A DNA stretch of 64,000 nt, from positions 342,458 through 406,457 of the forward strand of contig NZ_SRHX01000002.1 in NCBI RefSeq assembly GCF_004565475.1, written 5' to 3'. Positions 42,301 to 51,716 of the stretch are shown piece by piece. Under the pieces are notes generated by a model that saw only the letters and a list, made by a program, of their open reading frames with translations, had not been told where the DNA came from and did no database searches. Origin of the DNA: Lonepinella koalarum (GTDB taxonomy: Bacteria > Pseudomonadota > Gammaproteobacteria > Enterobacterales > Pasteurellaceae). Numbering within the stretch: position 1 is the first letter of the stretch; the number at the start of each line of letters is the position of its first letter. The position numbers and the translations under genes were made by a program.

Positions 42301-42752
42301 AATGGACGGTAGCCAAGCATAAAGATAGTTATGCCATTGAAAACTGGCTTTATTATTTAATTTTATTGGCAAATAACGGTGTAAATAAAGTGCTTCCGCC
42401 TCTTTTTTATGCTAAAGAAAAGAATAATTTAGTTGGAAAAACTTTTTTATTTGATCCGAATTTTGATCCGATGCCATTGTTGAAACGCTATATTTCCGCT
42501 TATTTAGCGAGTGAGCAGCACGTGATTTTAGCTGTCACTAAGGATATTGGTCGCTATTTAAAAACAGAGAATGCGCAGGCTAAATGTCAACATATTGAGA
42601 ATATTGCTCAGGGCGATGATTATAATCAGGGGGATATTTACTGGCAACGGCTCTTGAAACAGACAGGGGATTTATCCTATTATTTACCCGAAATAGATCA
42701 CAATACAAAAGATTGGTTTGCTACCATGATTAATTCAGTACATTCACTTTAA
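39363..42752 (+). CDS. recC: exodeoxyribonuclease V subunit RecC
   Basis: Chi-recognition subunit of RecBCD, the double-strand break repair nuclease. 1129 residues, close to E. coli RecC (1122). Inactivated helicase-like domains; VQSPGMAQWLQLQLA near 40, HACHSPMREVEVLHDYLL near 380 and LLPMRAIPFKVVCLLGMNEPDYPR near 675 are conserved. recB and recD are not in this window. It follows comQ by 34 bases, the arrangement known from H. influenzae, coupling expression to competence. Confidence 0.95.
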   Translation: MFIIYHSNNLELQKDILCELIKLDPLDDPFSSETILVQSPGMAQWLQLQLAAKQGIAANFHFPMPASFIWQQYVDNLPNVAEQSQFSKDAMTWRLMALIKRTDLQPILNYLHYSPQSEQQKLYQLARKIADLFDQYLVYRPHWISAWEQHQPQIIINEIVGQQKHTDDDFKQRIEQDVAWQGILWRALIADLSHDDKPLQHRANLHQEYLQLSHYKNLPKRLFIFGISALPKTYLETFVAMAKHCDIHLFFNNPSQYYWGDLVDPSFARKRELKILTERKTGEQKSFFKPTQLDEYLANKQELTSEQEYLSVGNPLLATWGKLGRDFFYLLSQLDCLEIQQNIDITGQSLLNQVQHKILHLAPSEVGSLHFAAEDQSISFHACHSPMREVEVLHDYLLQCFINDETLTPKDIVVMVADIDRYAPYIQAVFGQYQRKIKDLQGNWDYDKRYIPFSISDQTLSESDVLLATFLNLLHLKDSQFSAEDVLALLDIPAIRHRFAITQDELEQLRHWVKDSGIRFGLDKQHPQGQNFNAWQAGLERMLLGFAMREENGIWQQEQLGFDHSYGLKSRLVGALASFIEQLSLWQHTLSQSHSITEWQTNLTALLQNFFISEANTADMLRYIENSIQQLTELLQTLHIDEPLSAEVMADVLTEKLNEQENSLKFLVGKVSFCTLLPMRAIPFKVVCLLGMNEPDYPRQQTSNSFDLMQYHRQKGDRSRRDDDRYLFLEALLAAQQQLYISYVGQSMIDNTPLEPSVLVNQLLDYLDENLDTDCRPKGDDKPLVKYHAMTAFSPKNFSENHRTFAKEWANIANAHQRPEDFVKIPNSDTKPENNIIQIDTEQLIKFIKNPLQFFFEQRLDVYFRDKDEQIMDTENFVLDGLDLYQIQQHLLMQEKIDVDAYFAQLKVKGLLPSGEFAQLYQHQVRSEIAQFQEILRPYQEQPTQTQYVDLVIDVEGKTIYLSGYINRLFETTKGVQLIQWTVAKHKDSYAIENWLYYLILLANNGVNKVLPPLFYAKEKNNLVGKTFLFDPNFDPMPLLKRYISAYLASEQHVILAVTKDIGRYLKTENAQAKCQHIENIAQGDDYNQGDIYWQRLLKQTGDLSYYLPEIDHNTKDWFATMINSVHSL

Positions 42753-42824
42753 ACTGCGGTTAATTTTTACCAATTTTTCAGGTAGAATAGCATAAATTTT
42801 ATAGCGTAAAATAAGGATAGTCGG

Positions 42825-44045
42825 ATGCGAATTAATCAAATTGTCAATGTAGATTTGGTTAAACAGATGAATAGTGCAGTGGTGTATAAATTAATTGACC
42901 AACAAGCTCCCATTTCTCGAATTCGAATTTCGGAATTAAGCCAGCTTGCCCCCGCCAGTGTCACTAAAATTACCCGTGCTTTATTGGCTCGTGGGTTGAT
43001 TAAAGAAGTGGATCAGCAAGAATCCACAGGAGGGCGTCGTGCGACATCCATTGTGGCAGAACAAAAAGCATTTCGTACTTTATTGATTCATTTAGGGCGA
43101 GAAGAAATCGTGTTCGCAATGATGGATCTTTCAGCTAAGTTGCTAACATACCAACATTTTAATTTGCCTGATGTGCAAAATTTACCCCAATTAGAAGATT
43201 TTTTATTGGCGCAATTAGATAAATTTATGGTGGATAATGCCAACAAATCTAGCGAACTAATTGCCATTGGTATTACTGTCACTGGCTTTGTGAATGGTAA
43301 AAATAATCTGATTGAAAATCTACCGTACTTTGAGTTAGCTGAACCTTGGGATTTAGTGCAACGACTTGAACAACGCTTTAATTTACCGAGTTATATCGGG
43401 CAAGATGTGCGAAGTTTGGCATTAGCCGAGCATTATTTTGGTGTGACAAAAGATTGTTATGATTCCTTGTTGTTACGTATTCATCGAGGTGTAGGGGCAG
43501 GGATTGTGATTAATCATGAAGTGTTTCAAGGCTATCGCAATAATGTCGGTGAAATCGGGCATATTCAGGTGGATCCGTTGGGTAAACGCTGTTTGTGTGG
43601 CAATGTTGGTTGTTTGGAAACGGTGGTCAGCAATGATGCTATTGAAAATAAAATGCAACAAATGCTAGAAGACGGTTATCAAAGTAAATGGTTGTCATTA
43701 GAAAGTCATGATATTGAAGCGATTTGTAAAGCCAGTAATAAGCATGATGCAGTGGCTACAGAGTTAATTGAACATGTCGGCGTACAAATCGGACGGGTGC
43801 TAGCAATGTCAGTAAATATGTTTAACCCTGAGAAAATCGTGATTTCGGGGGAAATTACCCAAGCGAAGAATACCTTATTTGCAGCCATTCACAAAACATT
43901 AGAAAGTCACGCATTACCCTCATTTGTAAAAAATACGCCGTTAGTAGTGTCGGAATTACATCATGAAGATGTGATTGGAGCATTTGCTTTAGTCAAACGG
44001 GCATTGTTGGACGGTAGTTTATTGCAACATCTTTTGATAGAATAA
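42825..44045 (+). CDS. nagC: ROK-family transcriptional repressor, NagC/Mlc type
   Basis: 406 residues. N-terminal winged helix (about 15-75; NVDLVKQMNSAVVYKLIDQ, LAPASVTKITRALLARGLIKEVDQQ) and a ROK sugar-binding domain with the zinc motif GHIQVDPLGKRCLCGNVGCLE near 245-265. The DNA-binding part is closer in my memory to NagC (N-acetylglucosamine-6-phosphate sensor) than Mlc. No target genes (nag, nan) are adjacent, so its regulon is not shown here. Confidence 0.85.
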   Translation: MRINQIVNVDLVKQMNSAVVYKLIDQQAPISRIRISELSQLAPASVTKITRALLARGLIKEVDQQESTGGRRATSIVAEQKAFRTLLIHLGREEIVFAMMDLSAKLLTYQHFNLPDVQNLPQLEDFLLAQLDKFMVDNANKSSELIAIGITVTGFVNGKNNLIENLPYFELAEPWDLVQRLEQRFNLPSYIGQDVRSLALAEHYFGVTKDCYDSLLLRIHRGVGAGIVINHEVFQGYRNNVGEIGHIQVDPLGKRCLCGNVGCLETVVSNDAIENKMQQMLEDGYQSKWLSLESHDIEAICKASNKHDAVATELIEHVGVQIGRVLAMSVNMFNPEKIVISGEITQAKNTLFAAIHKTLESHALPSFVKNTPLVVSELHHEDVIGAFALVKRALLDGSLLQHLLIE

Positions 44046-44118
44046 AGACTTATTTGAGGCGATTTGCTTAATCTGTATTCGAACGAACGGAAATTTTAAC
44101 ATTATTAAGAAAAAATAG

Positions 44119-44147
44119 TTGACGAGCTAGGGGGAAATTAGCATAAT
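44119..44147 (+). promoter_or_regulatory. promoter of the tRNA Met-Leu-Gln-Gln operon
   Basis: TTGACG (44119-44124) and CATAAT (44142-44147) with 17 bases between, followed by a GC-containing discriminator (ACGCACCGC); the first tRNA starts 37 bases after the -10. Confidence 0.75.
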
Positions 44148-44183
44148 ACGCACCGCAACGCTGATTACGGTGACGCAAAATAT

Positions 44184-44260
44184 GGCTACATAGCTCAGTC
44201 GGTTAGAGCACAACACTCATAATGTTGGGGTCGCAAGTTCGAATCTCGCTGTAGCCACCA
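44184..44260 (+). tRNA. tRNA-Met (CAT, elongator)
   Basis: 77-base cloverleaf, acceptor GGCTACA/TGTAGCC fully paired (an initiator would have an unpaired first base), anticodon loop CTCATAA, CCA encoded. Confidence 0.95.
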
Positions 44261-44281
44261 TTTAAAAGTGGTCAATATATT

Positions 44282-44364
44282 GCGGAAGTGGCGAAATTGG
44301 TAGACGCACCAGATTTAGGTTCTGGCGCCTGTGCGTGTGGGTTCAAGTCCCTCCTTCCGCACCA
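44282..44364 (+). tRNA. tRNA-Leu (TAG)
   Basis: Class II tRNA, acceptor GCGGAAG/CTTCCGC, anticodon loop TTTAGGT, long variable arm, CCA encoded. Confidence 0.95.
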
Positions 44365-44392
44365 TTTTCAGTTTGCAAATCTTTTGAGTTGA

Positions 44393-44467
44393 TGGGGTAT
44401 CGCCAAGCGGTAAGGCACTGGGTTTTGATCTCAGCATTCCTAGGTTCGAATCCTAGTACCCCAGCCA
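44393..44467 (+). tRNA. tRNA-Gln (TTG), copy 1
   Basis: 75-base cloverleaf, acceptor TGGGGTA/TACCCCA, anticodon loop TTTTGAT, CCA encoded. Confidence 0.96.
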
Positions 44468-44516
44468 TACTATCAACATACTAATCAATATCTTTTCAAG
44501 ATAAGATAATCTTAAT

Positions 44517-44591
44517 TGGGGTATCGCCAAGCGGTAAGGCACTGGGTTTTGATCTCAGCATTCCTAGGTTCGAATCCTAGTACCCCAGCCA
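44517..44591 (+). tRNA. tRNA-Gln (TTG), copy 2
   Basis: Same sequence as copy 1, 49 bases downstream; a recent duplication or gene conversion. CCA encoded. Confidence 0.96.
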
Positions 44592-44639
44592 TATTTATTT
44601 TCTCTCTTTGCACTTGCGTACAAGGTTAAGCATATTATC

Positions 44640-44725
44640 GCTACTCCGTAGCTTGTGTGCTATTCTATGTCCCTAAAGATGCGGAGCATCGTCACCATGC
44701 GTAGCCCCGTACGAGAGTGCGGGGC
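44640..44725 (+). repeat. three-hairpin array after the tRNA operon
   Basis: GCTAC-TCC-GTAGC (44640-44652), GATGC-GGA-GCATC (44678-44690) and GCCCCGTAC-GAGA-GTGCGGGGC (44704-44725). The first two have complementary cores (CTCCG and CGGAG), so they could also pair with each other. The third belongs to the hairpin family at 9575 and 53561. It ends nine bases from the birA stop and could end both the tRNA and birA transcripts. Confidence 0.65.
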
Positions 44726-44733
44726 ATTGAGTA

Positions 44734-45669
44734 TTATTTTCTCCGCAACGACACTTCTCCACCATTAAAGGTTAATAATTCGCCACTATTGGTTAATAAT
44801 TTTAAATATCCATGTTCATCAATGCCTTGTTCCGTTCCTGAAATCACTTGTTTTTCCGTGATAATATTTACCGTTTCACCGAAATAGGCATCAACTTCTT
44901 GCCATTTTTGCTGAAATTCAGCATTTATTCCTACTCGTTCGAATGTTTCTAGTTCTTGATAAATCTGCTGGATTAAAGCGATTAACAACGAAGTGCGGTC
45001 TATTTTGGGCAAAATTTCAGTTAAATTTGCCCAGCTTTGGTCAATTTGTTGGTTATCTTTGGGAATATCAACGTTTAACCCAATCCCCACCACTAAATTA
45101 AGTTGACCATTCTCGGTATGAGCAATTTCAATTAAAATTCCCGCTAGTTTTCTTCCTTTTAATAAAATATCATTTGGCCATTTCAGCATAATGTCTGCAC
45201 CGCCTAATTTTATTAAGGTATGATTAATTGCCATTGCCACGATAGAACTTAAACCATCAATAGGCTTTCTCGCATCTACTTGCCAAATAAAACTAAACAT
45301 TAACTGACTAGCAAAAGGTGAAATCCATTGCCGTCCACGTCGTCCACGTCCTGCGGTTTGGCTTTCAGCAGTGCAGATGTCGCCTTTGTTGAGGCGTTTG
45401 ATATTTTCGAGTAAAAATTGATTGGTTGAATGAATAATTGGGCGATAAAACACTTGATTCGGCAAAGTATCACGCAATTTTTCAGGGTTTAATAATGCGG
45501 TTTGGGGTAATAACTTGACTTCACCCAAAGTGGTATCAATATGAATACCTTGCTGTTGTAATTGTTGAATTTGAACCAGTAACTCATTGTCATTACAGCC
45601 TAAAAGTGCGGTTAAATTTTCAAAAGAATAGGTTTGACCGTCAGCCAGTTTTTCTAATAAATTGTACAT
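44734..45669 (-). CDS. birA: bifunctional biotin ligase/biotin operon repressor
   Basis: 311 residues. N-terminal helix-turn-helix (about 1-60; SFENLTALLGCNDNELLVQIQQL), then the biotin protein ligase domain with GRGRRGRQWISPFASQLM near 108-125, KWPNDILLKGRKLAGILIE near 164 and a C-terminal SH3-like domain. It biotinylates acetyl-CoA carboxylase and, with the HTH, probably represses biotin genes. Divergent from guaB. Confidence 0.95.
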   Translation of the reverse strand: MYNLLEKLADGQTYSFENLTALLGCNDNELLVQIQQLQQQGIHIDTTLGEVKLLPQTALLNPEKLRDTLPNQVFYRPIIHSTNQFLLENIKRLNKGDICTAESQTAGRGRRGRQWISPFASQLMFSFIWQVDARKPIDGLSSIVAMAINHTLIKLGGADIMLKWPNDILLKGRKLAGILIEIAHTENGQLNLVVGIGLNVDIPKDNQQIDQSWANLTEILPKIDRTSLLIALIQQIYQELETFERVGINAEFQQKWQEVDAYFGETVNIITEKQVISGTEQGIDEHGYLKLLTNSGELLTFNGGEVSLRRK

Positions 45670-45722
45670 AAATTTCCTTTTTAATTCTTTCTCAAAAAAG
45701 CAAAATTTTTCATAAAAATTCG

Positions 45723-45751
45723 TTCACAAGATTAAGTGAACCCTGTATAAT
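45723..45751 (+). promoter_or_regulatory. promoter of guaB
   Basis: TTCACA (45723-45728) and TATAAT (45746-45751), 17 bases apart, 47 bases before the guaB start; TG directly precedes the -10. A weak PurR-like string (GCAAAATTTTTC) upstream is not convincing as an operator. Confidence 0.7.
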
Positions 45752-45798
45752 GCGTTCGCAATATTTTATAGCATACATTTAAAAGAGAGAATATTGCA

Positions 45799-47262
45799 AT
45801 GTTACGAATTAAGCAAGAAGCCTTAACTTTTGATGACGTTTTACTCGTCCCCGCCCATTCCACCGTGTTACCTAACACCGCTGATTTATCCACTCAACTG
45901 ACTAAAACCATTCGCCTAAATATCCCAATGCTTTCCGCCGCAATGGATACGGTAACGGAAACCAGATTAGCGATTTCCTTAGCACAAGAGGGGGGAATTG
46001 GTTTCATTCATAAGAATATGTCTATTGAACGCCAAGCGGAACGTGTGCGTAAAGTGAAAAAATTTGAAAGCGGTATTGTATCAGAACCGGTTTGTGTACA
46101 ACCTGATATGACCTTGGCACAATTAGCAGAAATCACCAAGAAAAATGGATTTGCCAGTTTTCCTGTGGTGGATAATGCGGACAATTTAGTAGGAATTATT
46201 ACGGGTCGTGATGTGCGTTTTGTGTCTGATCATAGCAAAACCATTGCCGAATTTATGACGCCAAGAGAACGTCTTGTTACCGTAAAAGAAAATGCCAAAC
46301 GAGAAGAAATATTTGGTTTAATGCATCACCATCGTGTAGAAAAAGTGTTGGTATTAGATGCCAATGATAAATTAAAAGGGATGATTACTTTAAAAGATTA
46401 CCAAAAAGCAGAAAATACGCCAAATGCGTGTAAAGATGAGTTTGGTCGTTTACGTGTTGGCGCGGCAGTAGGTGCTGGACCGGGTAATGAAGAACGTGTT
46501 GAAGCACTAGTCCGAGCAGGTGTTGATGTATTGTTAATCGACTCTTCACATGGACATTCCGAGGGCGTATTACAACGTGTACGTGAAACTCGTGCAAAAT
46601 ATCCTAATTTACCGATTATCGCAGGCAATGTAGCAACTGCAGAGGGAGCGATAGCCTTAGCCGATGCAGGTGCGAGTGCGGTAAAAGTCGGGATTGGTCC
46701 GGGATCAATTTGTACGACACGTATCGTGACAGGTGTAGGCGTACCACAAATTACCGCTATTGCGGAAGCCTCTGCTGCGTTGGCAGATCGTGGTATTCCA
46801 GTGATCGCCGATGGCGGTATTCGTTTTTCGGGCGACATTGCCAAAGCCATTGCTGCTGGGGCAAATTGCGTAATGGTTGGCTCAATGTTCGCTGGCACAG
46901 AAGAAGCTCCAGGCGAAATTGAACTTTATCAAGGGCGTTCCTTTAAATCTTATCGTGGTATGGGTTCACTTGGGGCAATGTCAAAAGGTTCATCAGATCG
47001 TTATTTCCAATCAGACAATGCGGCGGATAAACTTGTTCCTGAAGGTATTGAAGGACGTATTCCATACAAAGGATTACTTAAAGAAATCGTGCATCAACAA
47101 ATGGGGGGCTTACGTTCTTGTATGGGCTTAACAGGTTCAGCTACGATTGAAGATTTACGTACTAAAGCCCAGTTTGTGCGGATTAGTGGTGCGGGGATTA
47201 AAGAAAGCCATGTACATGATGTGACGATTACCAAAGAAGCACCAAACTATCGTATGGGCTAA
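45799..47262 (+). CDS. guaB: inosine-5'-monophosphate dehydrogenase
   Basis: Oxidises IMP to XMP with NAD, the committed step to GMP. 487 residues: TIM barrel interrupted by a pair of CBS domains (about 93-205), active-site loop [20 protein letters not shown] with the catalytic Cys near 304, and the flap region [15 protein letters not shown]. guaA follows after one intervening gene. Confidence 0.97.
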   Translation: MLRIKQEALTFDDVLLVPAHSTVLPNTADLSTQLTKTIRLNIPMLSAAMDTVTETRLAISLAQEGGIGFIHKNMSIERQAERVRKVKKFESGIVSEPVCVQPDMTLAQLAEITKKNGFASFPVVDNADNLVGIITGRDVRFVSDHSKTIAEFMTPRERLVTVKENAKREEIFGLMHHHRVEKVLVLDANDKLKGMITLKDYQKAENTPNACKDEFGRLRVGAAVGAGPGNEERVEALVRAGVDVLLIDSSHGHSEGVLQRVRETRAKYPNLPIIAGNVATAEGAIALADAGASAVKVGIGPGSICTTRIVTGVGVPQITAIAEASAALADRGIPVIADGGIRFSGDIAKAIAAGANCVMVGSMFAGTEEAPGEIELYQGRSFKSYRGMGSLGAMSKGSSDRYFQSDNAADKLVPEGIEGRIPYKGLLKEIVHQQMGGLRSCMGLTGSATIEDLRTKAQFVRISGAGIKESHVHDVTITKEAPNYRMG

Positions 47263-47270
47263 AAGACTAA

Positions 47271-47326
47271 AAAGTGCGGTAAAAAATCGAAAAATTTTAT
47301 CAATATTTTTACCGCGTTTATTTTCT
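47271..47326 (+). terminator. possible attenuating stem after guaB
   Basis: AAAGTGCGGTAAAAA starting at 47271 can pair with the TTTTTACCGCGTTT stretch (about 47306-47320), with about 20 bases between and T-rich sequence after. It holds an uptake signal and could partly end transcription before the next gene. Confidence 0.4.
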
Positions 47327-47345
47327 ATTATTATCAAGATGTACT

Positions 47346-47981
47346 ATGAAATTAACCAACGAAGATCGCTTTTTTATAAGGCAAACGATTATTGAATTTT
47401 TTCTTTATGCCATAGTCGCAACTATTCCATTTTTAGCTATTGCAGTGGATCTGTTTTATTTTGATAATATTATCAATGAAGAATCTGTTGTAGAAGGACT
47501 ACAAGATGTGTTTATCATTATTACCATTGGACTTTTTAGTTATAATGCCAAACGCTTTCCACAATTGCGACAAGGATTTGTGTTAATGGCAGGCTTTTTT
47601 TTATGTATCCTGATTCGAGAATCTGATAATATTTTTGACCGACTAACGGGGCATGGAAGTTGGTTTTATTTTGCCATAACCGCTGCAATTATTTGTATTG
47701 GTTACGCCCTAACTAACCGCCAAGCCGCATTTGATGCTTTAGTATTATTTATTAAAAGCCGAGAATATGCCGCTTTTTTAGGTGGATTGGTTATTGTGTT
47801 TATTAGCTCAAGACTACTTGGCACTGGTTCAATTTGGAAACATATTTTACAAGAAGGCTACGTCATTACGGCAAAGCATATCGTTGAAGAAGGTTCAGAA
47901 CTGTTTGGCTATGCAATTATGTGTATTTCTGTATGGACTTTTAACAGAAAATTAACAACTTCCCTTAAACTTGAGAAATAA
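47346..47981 (+). CDS. membrane protein of unknown function between guaB and guaA
   Basis: 211 residues with about six predicted membrane helices (near 15-35, 48-65, 73-90, 98-118, 138-156 and 183-200). The stretch RESDNIFDRLTGHGSWFYF (about 88-106) is charged within an otherwise hydrophobic protein. I do not recognise the family. guaA starts four bases after its stop, so it is in the gua transcript, but its sequence does not suggest a purine role. Confidence 0.8.
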   Translation: MKLTNEDRFFIRQTIIEFFLYAIVATIPFLAIAVDLFYFDNIINEESVVEGLQDVFIIITIGLFSYNAKRFPQLRQGFVLMAGFFLCILIRESDNIFDRLTGHGSWFYFAITAAIICIGYALTNRQAAFDALVLFIKSREYAAFLGGLVIVFISSRLLGTGSIWKHILQEGYVITAKHIVEEGSELFGYAIMCISVWTFNRKLTTSLKLEK

Positions 47982-47985
47982 TTAA

Positions 47986-49557
47986 ATGAACAACATTCAC
48001 CAACATAAAATTTTAATTTTAGATTTCGGTTCACAATATACCCAATTAATTGCCCGCCGTGTGCGTGAAATTGGGGTGTATTGCGAACTTTGGGCGTGGG
48101 ACGTGACGGAACAGCAAATCCGTGAATTTAACCCAACCGGGATTATTCTTTCAGGTGGACCTGAAAGCACCACCGAACAAAACAGCCCAAGAGCGGCTGA
48201 ATATGTATTTAGTGCTGGTGTACCTGTATTAGGAATTTGTTACGGTATGCAAACTATGGCAATGCAATTAGGTGGATTAACGGAAAATTCGGATCACCGT
48301 GAATTTGGTTATGCTCAAGTGGATTTACAAGCTAATTGCCAGCTTTTCGCTCAATTAAATGATGATGTGAATGCAGCTCAAGCGAAATTAGATGTGTGGA
48401 TGAGCCATGGCGATAAAGTGACCCATTTACCTAATAACTTCCAAGTCACAGGCACCACACCAACTTGCCCGATTGCAGCAATGTCAGATGAAAGTCGCCG
48501 ATTCTATGGCGTGCAGTTCCACCCTGAAGTAACACATACCAAAAGCGGTTTGGCGTTATTAACCAATTTTGTCGTCAATATTTGTGGTTGTGAAACTAAA
48601 TGGACAGCGGAAAATATTATTGAAGATGCAGTCGCTCGGATTAAAGCCCAAGTAGGCGATGATGAAGTCATTTTAGGCCTGTCTGGTGGTGTAGATTCTT
48701 CCGTTACTGCCTTGTTATTACACCGAGCCATTGGCAAAAAATTACATTGCGTTTTTGTGGACAACGGCTTGTTACGTCTTAACGAAGGCGATCAAGTCAT
48801 GGAAATGTTCGGTGATAAATTCGGCTTAAACATTATCCGTGTCAATGCAGAAGATCGTTTCTTAGCTGCCTTAAAAGGTGAAAATGATCCCGAAGCCAAA
48901 CGTAAAATTATTGGTAAAGTGTTTGTCGATGTATTTGATGAAGAATCCCACAAACAAACCAACGTTAAATGGTTGGCACAAGGCACCATTTATCCTGATG
49001 TGATTGAATCTGCGGGAGCCAAAACAGGTAAAGCTCATGTGATTAAATCTCATCACAATGTAGGTGGTTTACCTGATTATATGAAATTAGGTCTTGTGGA
49101 ACCCTTACGTGAACTGTTTAAAGACGAAGTGCGTAAAATTGGTTTAGCCTTAGGTTTACCAGCAGAAATGTTGAATCGCCACCCGTTCCCCGGTCCAGGT
49201 TTAGGCGTGCGTGTGTTAGGTGAAATCAAAAAAGAATACTGCGATCTGTTGCGTAAAGCGGATGCGATTTTTATTGAAGAGCTTTATAATTCAGGTTGGT
49301 ATTACAAAGTGAGCCAAGCATTTACCGTCTTTTTGCCAGTGAAATCTGTCGGTGTAATGGGTGATGGACGTAAATATGACTGGGTGGTTTCATTGCGTGC
49401 GGTAGAAACTATTGATTTTATGACCGCACATTGGGCTCACTTGCCTTATGAGTTATTAGGTAAAATCTCCAACCGCATTATCAATGAAGTGAACGGCATT
49501 TCAAGGGTCGTATATGATGTAAGTGGTAAACCACCTGCGACTATCGAATGGGAGTAA
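47986..49557 (+). CDS. guaA: GMP synthase (glutamine-hydrolysing)
   Basis: Aminates XMP to GMP. 523 residues: class I glutamine amidotransferase domain (1-200) with GICYGMQ (Cys near 84) and HPEVTHT (His about 179), ATP pyrophosphatase domain with LSGGVDSSV near 232, and C-terminal dimer domain ending TIEWE. Confidence 0.97.
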   Translation: MNNIHQHKILILDFGSQYTQLIARRVREIGVYCELWAWDVTEQQIREFNPTGIILSGGPESTTEQNSPRAAEYVFSAGVPVLGICYGMQTMAMQLGGLTENSDHREFGYAQVDLQANCQLFAQLNDDVNAAQAKLDVWMSHGDKVTHLPNNFQVTGTTPTCPIAAMSDESRRFYGVQFHPEVTHTKSGLALLTNFVVNICGCETKWTAENIIEDAVARIKAQVGDDEVILGLSGGVDSSVTALLLHRAIGKKLHCVFVDNGLLRLNEGDQVMEMFGDKFGLNIIRVNAEDRFLAALKGENDPEAKRKIIGKVFVDVFDEESHKQTNVKWLAQGTIYPDVIESAGAKTGKAHVIKSHHNVGGLPDYMKLGLVEPLRELFKDEVRKIGLALGLPAEMLNRHPFPGPGLGVRVLGEIKKEYCDLLRKADAIFIEELYNSGWYYKVSQAFTVFLPVKSVGVMGDGRKYDWVVSLRAVETIDFMTAHWAHLPYELLGKISNRIINEVNGISRVVYDVSGKPPATIEWE

Positions 49558-49648
49558 CACAATAATATTTGATCTACACTCTGAAAGCGCTAACCGAATT
49601 AAGGTGTAGATCAAAAATACAATATTTTTAGATTTTATGTAGTTATGG

Positions 49649-50191
49649 TTATTGAACCATATTTCGTACGGATTTCAAAAAGCCTTTTGCTGTAGCATAA
49701 ATATCGGTTTTACCTTGAGCCTTTAAAATCAGATCAGACATTTCACGAAATGCTCCTTTGCCTCCGCCTAGCGTGAGTACATAATCAGCATTTTTTTTCA
49801 CATAATCAGCTGCATCAGCGACCGCAAAAGATAAACCACAGACTGCAAAAGCGGGTAGATCTACGCTGTCATCTCCAATATAAGCGGTCTGTTCAGGGCT
49901 AACATTGGCTTGTTGCATTAATTCAAAGCAGGCGGTTTCTTTTTCTAATTTGCCTAGAATAGACAATGTAATGCCAAGATCCGCCATACGCTTTTGTAAA
50001 ATGGGAGAAGAGCGTCCGGATAATACAGCTACTTGAATACCTTGTTCTATCAACATGCGAATGCCTAAACCATCACGTACATGGAAACTTTTAATGGCTT
50101 CGCCGTTAGCGTCGTAATGTAATAATCCATCTGTGAGTACACCATCAATATCTGTGATCACTAATTTGATTTTTTGTAATTTATTTAGCAT
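49649..50191 (-). CDS. kdsC: 3-deoxy-D-manno-octulosonate 8-phosphate phosphatase
   Basis: HAD phosphatase giving free KDO for lipopolysaccharide inner core. 180 residues with the nucleophile motif TDIDGVLTDG near 14, VLSGRSS near 56, a lysine in LGKLEKE and YIGDDSVDLPAF near 103. Follows kdsD by 13 bases on the same strand. Confidence 0.96.
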   Translation of the reverse strand: MLNKLQKIKLVITDIDGVLTDGLLHYDANGEAIKSFHVRDGLGIRMLIEQGIQVAVLSGRSSPILQKRMADLGITLSILGKLEKETACFELMQQANVSPEQTAYIGDDSVDLPAFAVCGLSFAVADAADYVKKNADYVLTLGGGKGAFREMSDLILKAQGKTDIYATAKGFLKSVRNMVQ

Positions 50192-50204
50192 GTTTAACCC
50201 TGTT

Positions 50205-51140
50205 TTAACTTGAAAATTCCACTAAACCAACCACTTCATTTTGATCATTAACAACCACTAAAGAGTGAATCTTGTTCTCTTTCATAAAGGTTTCCGCGGT
50301 GGTTAAAAATTCATCCTGATGAATAGTTTTTGGATTTCTGGTCATTAAATCTTGAGCGGTTTTACTCAGTGTTGCAGTGCCATTAGAGGTTAATGCACGG
50401 CGAATATCGCCATCCGTAATAATGCCTTGTAATTTATTATTATCCATGACTAAAGCAACCCCCATTCGACCTTCGTTCATAATGGTCAAACAGTCGGTAA
50501 AGCTGGTCGATAGTAGGGTAATAGGTAAGCGAGTTTGCATTTGATCTTTCACGCGACAAAGTAAACGGCGACCTAACGACCCCCCCGGATGGAACTTGGC
50601 AAAGTCTATTGGTTTAAAATCACGAGCATAGATTAATGCGACTGTTAGCGCATCGCCTAAAGCTAAAGTAACTAATGCTGACGTTGTTGGAGCAAGATTA
50701 TTCGGGCAGGCTTCACGTTCAATGGTAATGTCTAATACATAATCAGCGTGTTTACCTAAGGTTGAATCTTTGTTACTGGTCAATGCAATGATTTTATTAC
50801 CGAAATTTTTTAAACTTGGAATGAGTTTATTGACTTCGTCACTTTCACCACTATAAGAAATAAGAATCACCACATCAATGGGTTTTAACATACCTAAATC
50901 ACCATGAAAGGCTTCGGTTGGATGCAAAAAAAAGCTCGGTGTACCGGTTGATGCTAAACTAGCAACAATTTTCTGTCCAATTAACCCTGATTTTCCCACG
51001 CCACTAATAGCAATACGCCCCTCGCATGTTAGAATTAATTCCACCACCTGATTAAAGGTATTATCAAGAGTTTGACTTAATTTATCTAACGCTTGCTCTG
51101 CCATGTTAATGGTTTCACGAGCATAATGTAGATGATTCAT
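50205..51140 (-). CDS. kdsD: arabinose-5-phosphate isomerase
   Basis: Makes arabinose 5-phosphate, the KDO precursor, from ribulose 5-phosphate. 311 residues: SIS domain (about 30-180; ISGVGKSGLIGQKIVASLASTG) and two CBS domains (about 195-311). kdsD-kdsC here stand apart from the lpt genes with which they cluster in E. coli. Confidence 0.95.
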   Translation of the reverse strand: MNHLHYARETINMAEQALDKLSQTLDNTFNQVVELILTCEGRIAISGVGKSGLIGQKIVASLASTGTPSFFLHPTEAFHGDLGMLKPIDVVILISYSGESDEVNKLIPSLKNFGNKIIALTSNKDSTLGKHADYVLDITIEREACPNNLAPTTSALVTLALGDALTVALIYARDFKPIDFAKFHPGGSLGRRLLCRVKDQMQTRLPITLLSTSFTDCLTIMNEGRMGVALVMDNNKLQGIITDGDIRRALTSNGTATLSKTAQDLMTRNPKTIHQDEFLTTAETFMKENKIHSLVVVNDQNEVVGLVEFSS

Positions 51141-51225
51141 TTTCTGTCCCTACAAAAAAGTGCGGTAAAAAAACGATACGATTCTTTACCCGAAATTGTG
51201 ATGGCTATTTTAACGTAAGTTTTGA

Positions 51226-51254
51226 TTTCACTCTAGCAAAAATTCCGTTATACT
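51226..51254 (+). promoter_or_regulatory. candidate promoter of rnpB
   Basis: TTTCAC (51226-51231) and TATACT (51249-51254), 17 bases apart, ten bases ahead of the RNA start. Confidence 0.55.
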
Positions 51255-51263
51255 ACGAACCCT

Positions 51264-51665
<402 letters not shown>

Positions 51666-51716
51666 AATTTCTTGATTCATTGTCAGCACGACCCTATGTG
51701 TCTGTCCATAGACTGA

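Noticed and set aside
45690..45720. PurR-like string upstream of guaB
   Set aside because: Only the GCAAA half matches; the right half lacks the GTTTGC arm, unlike the perfect operator at 63462.
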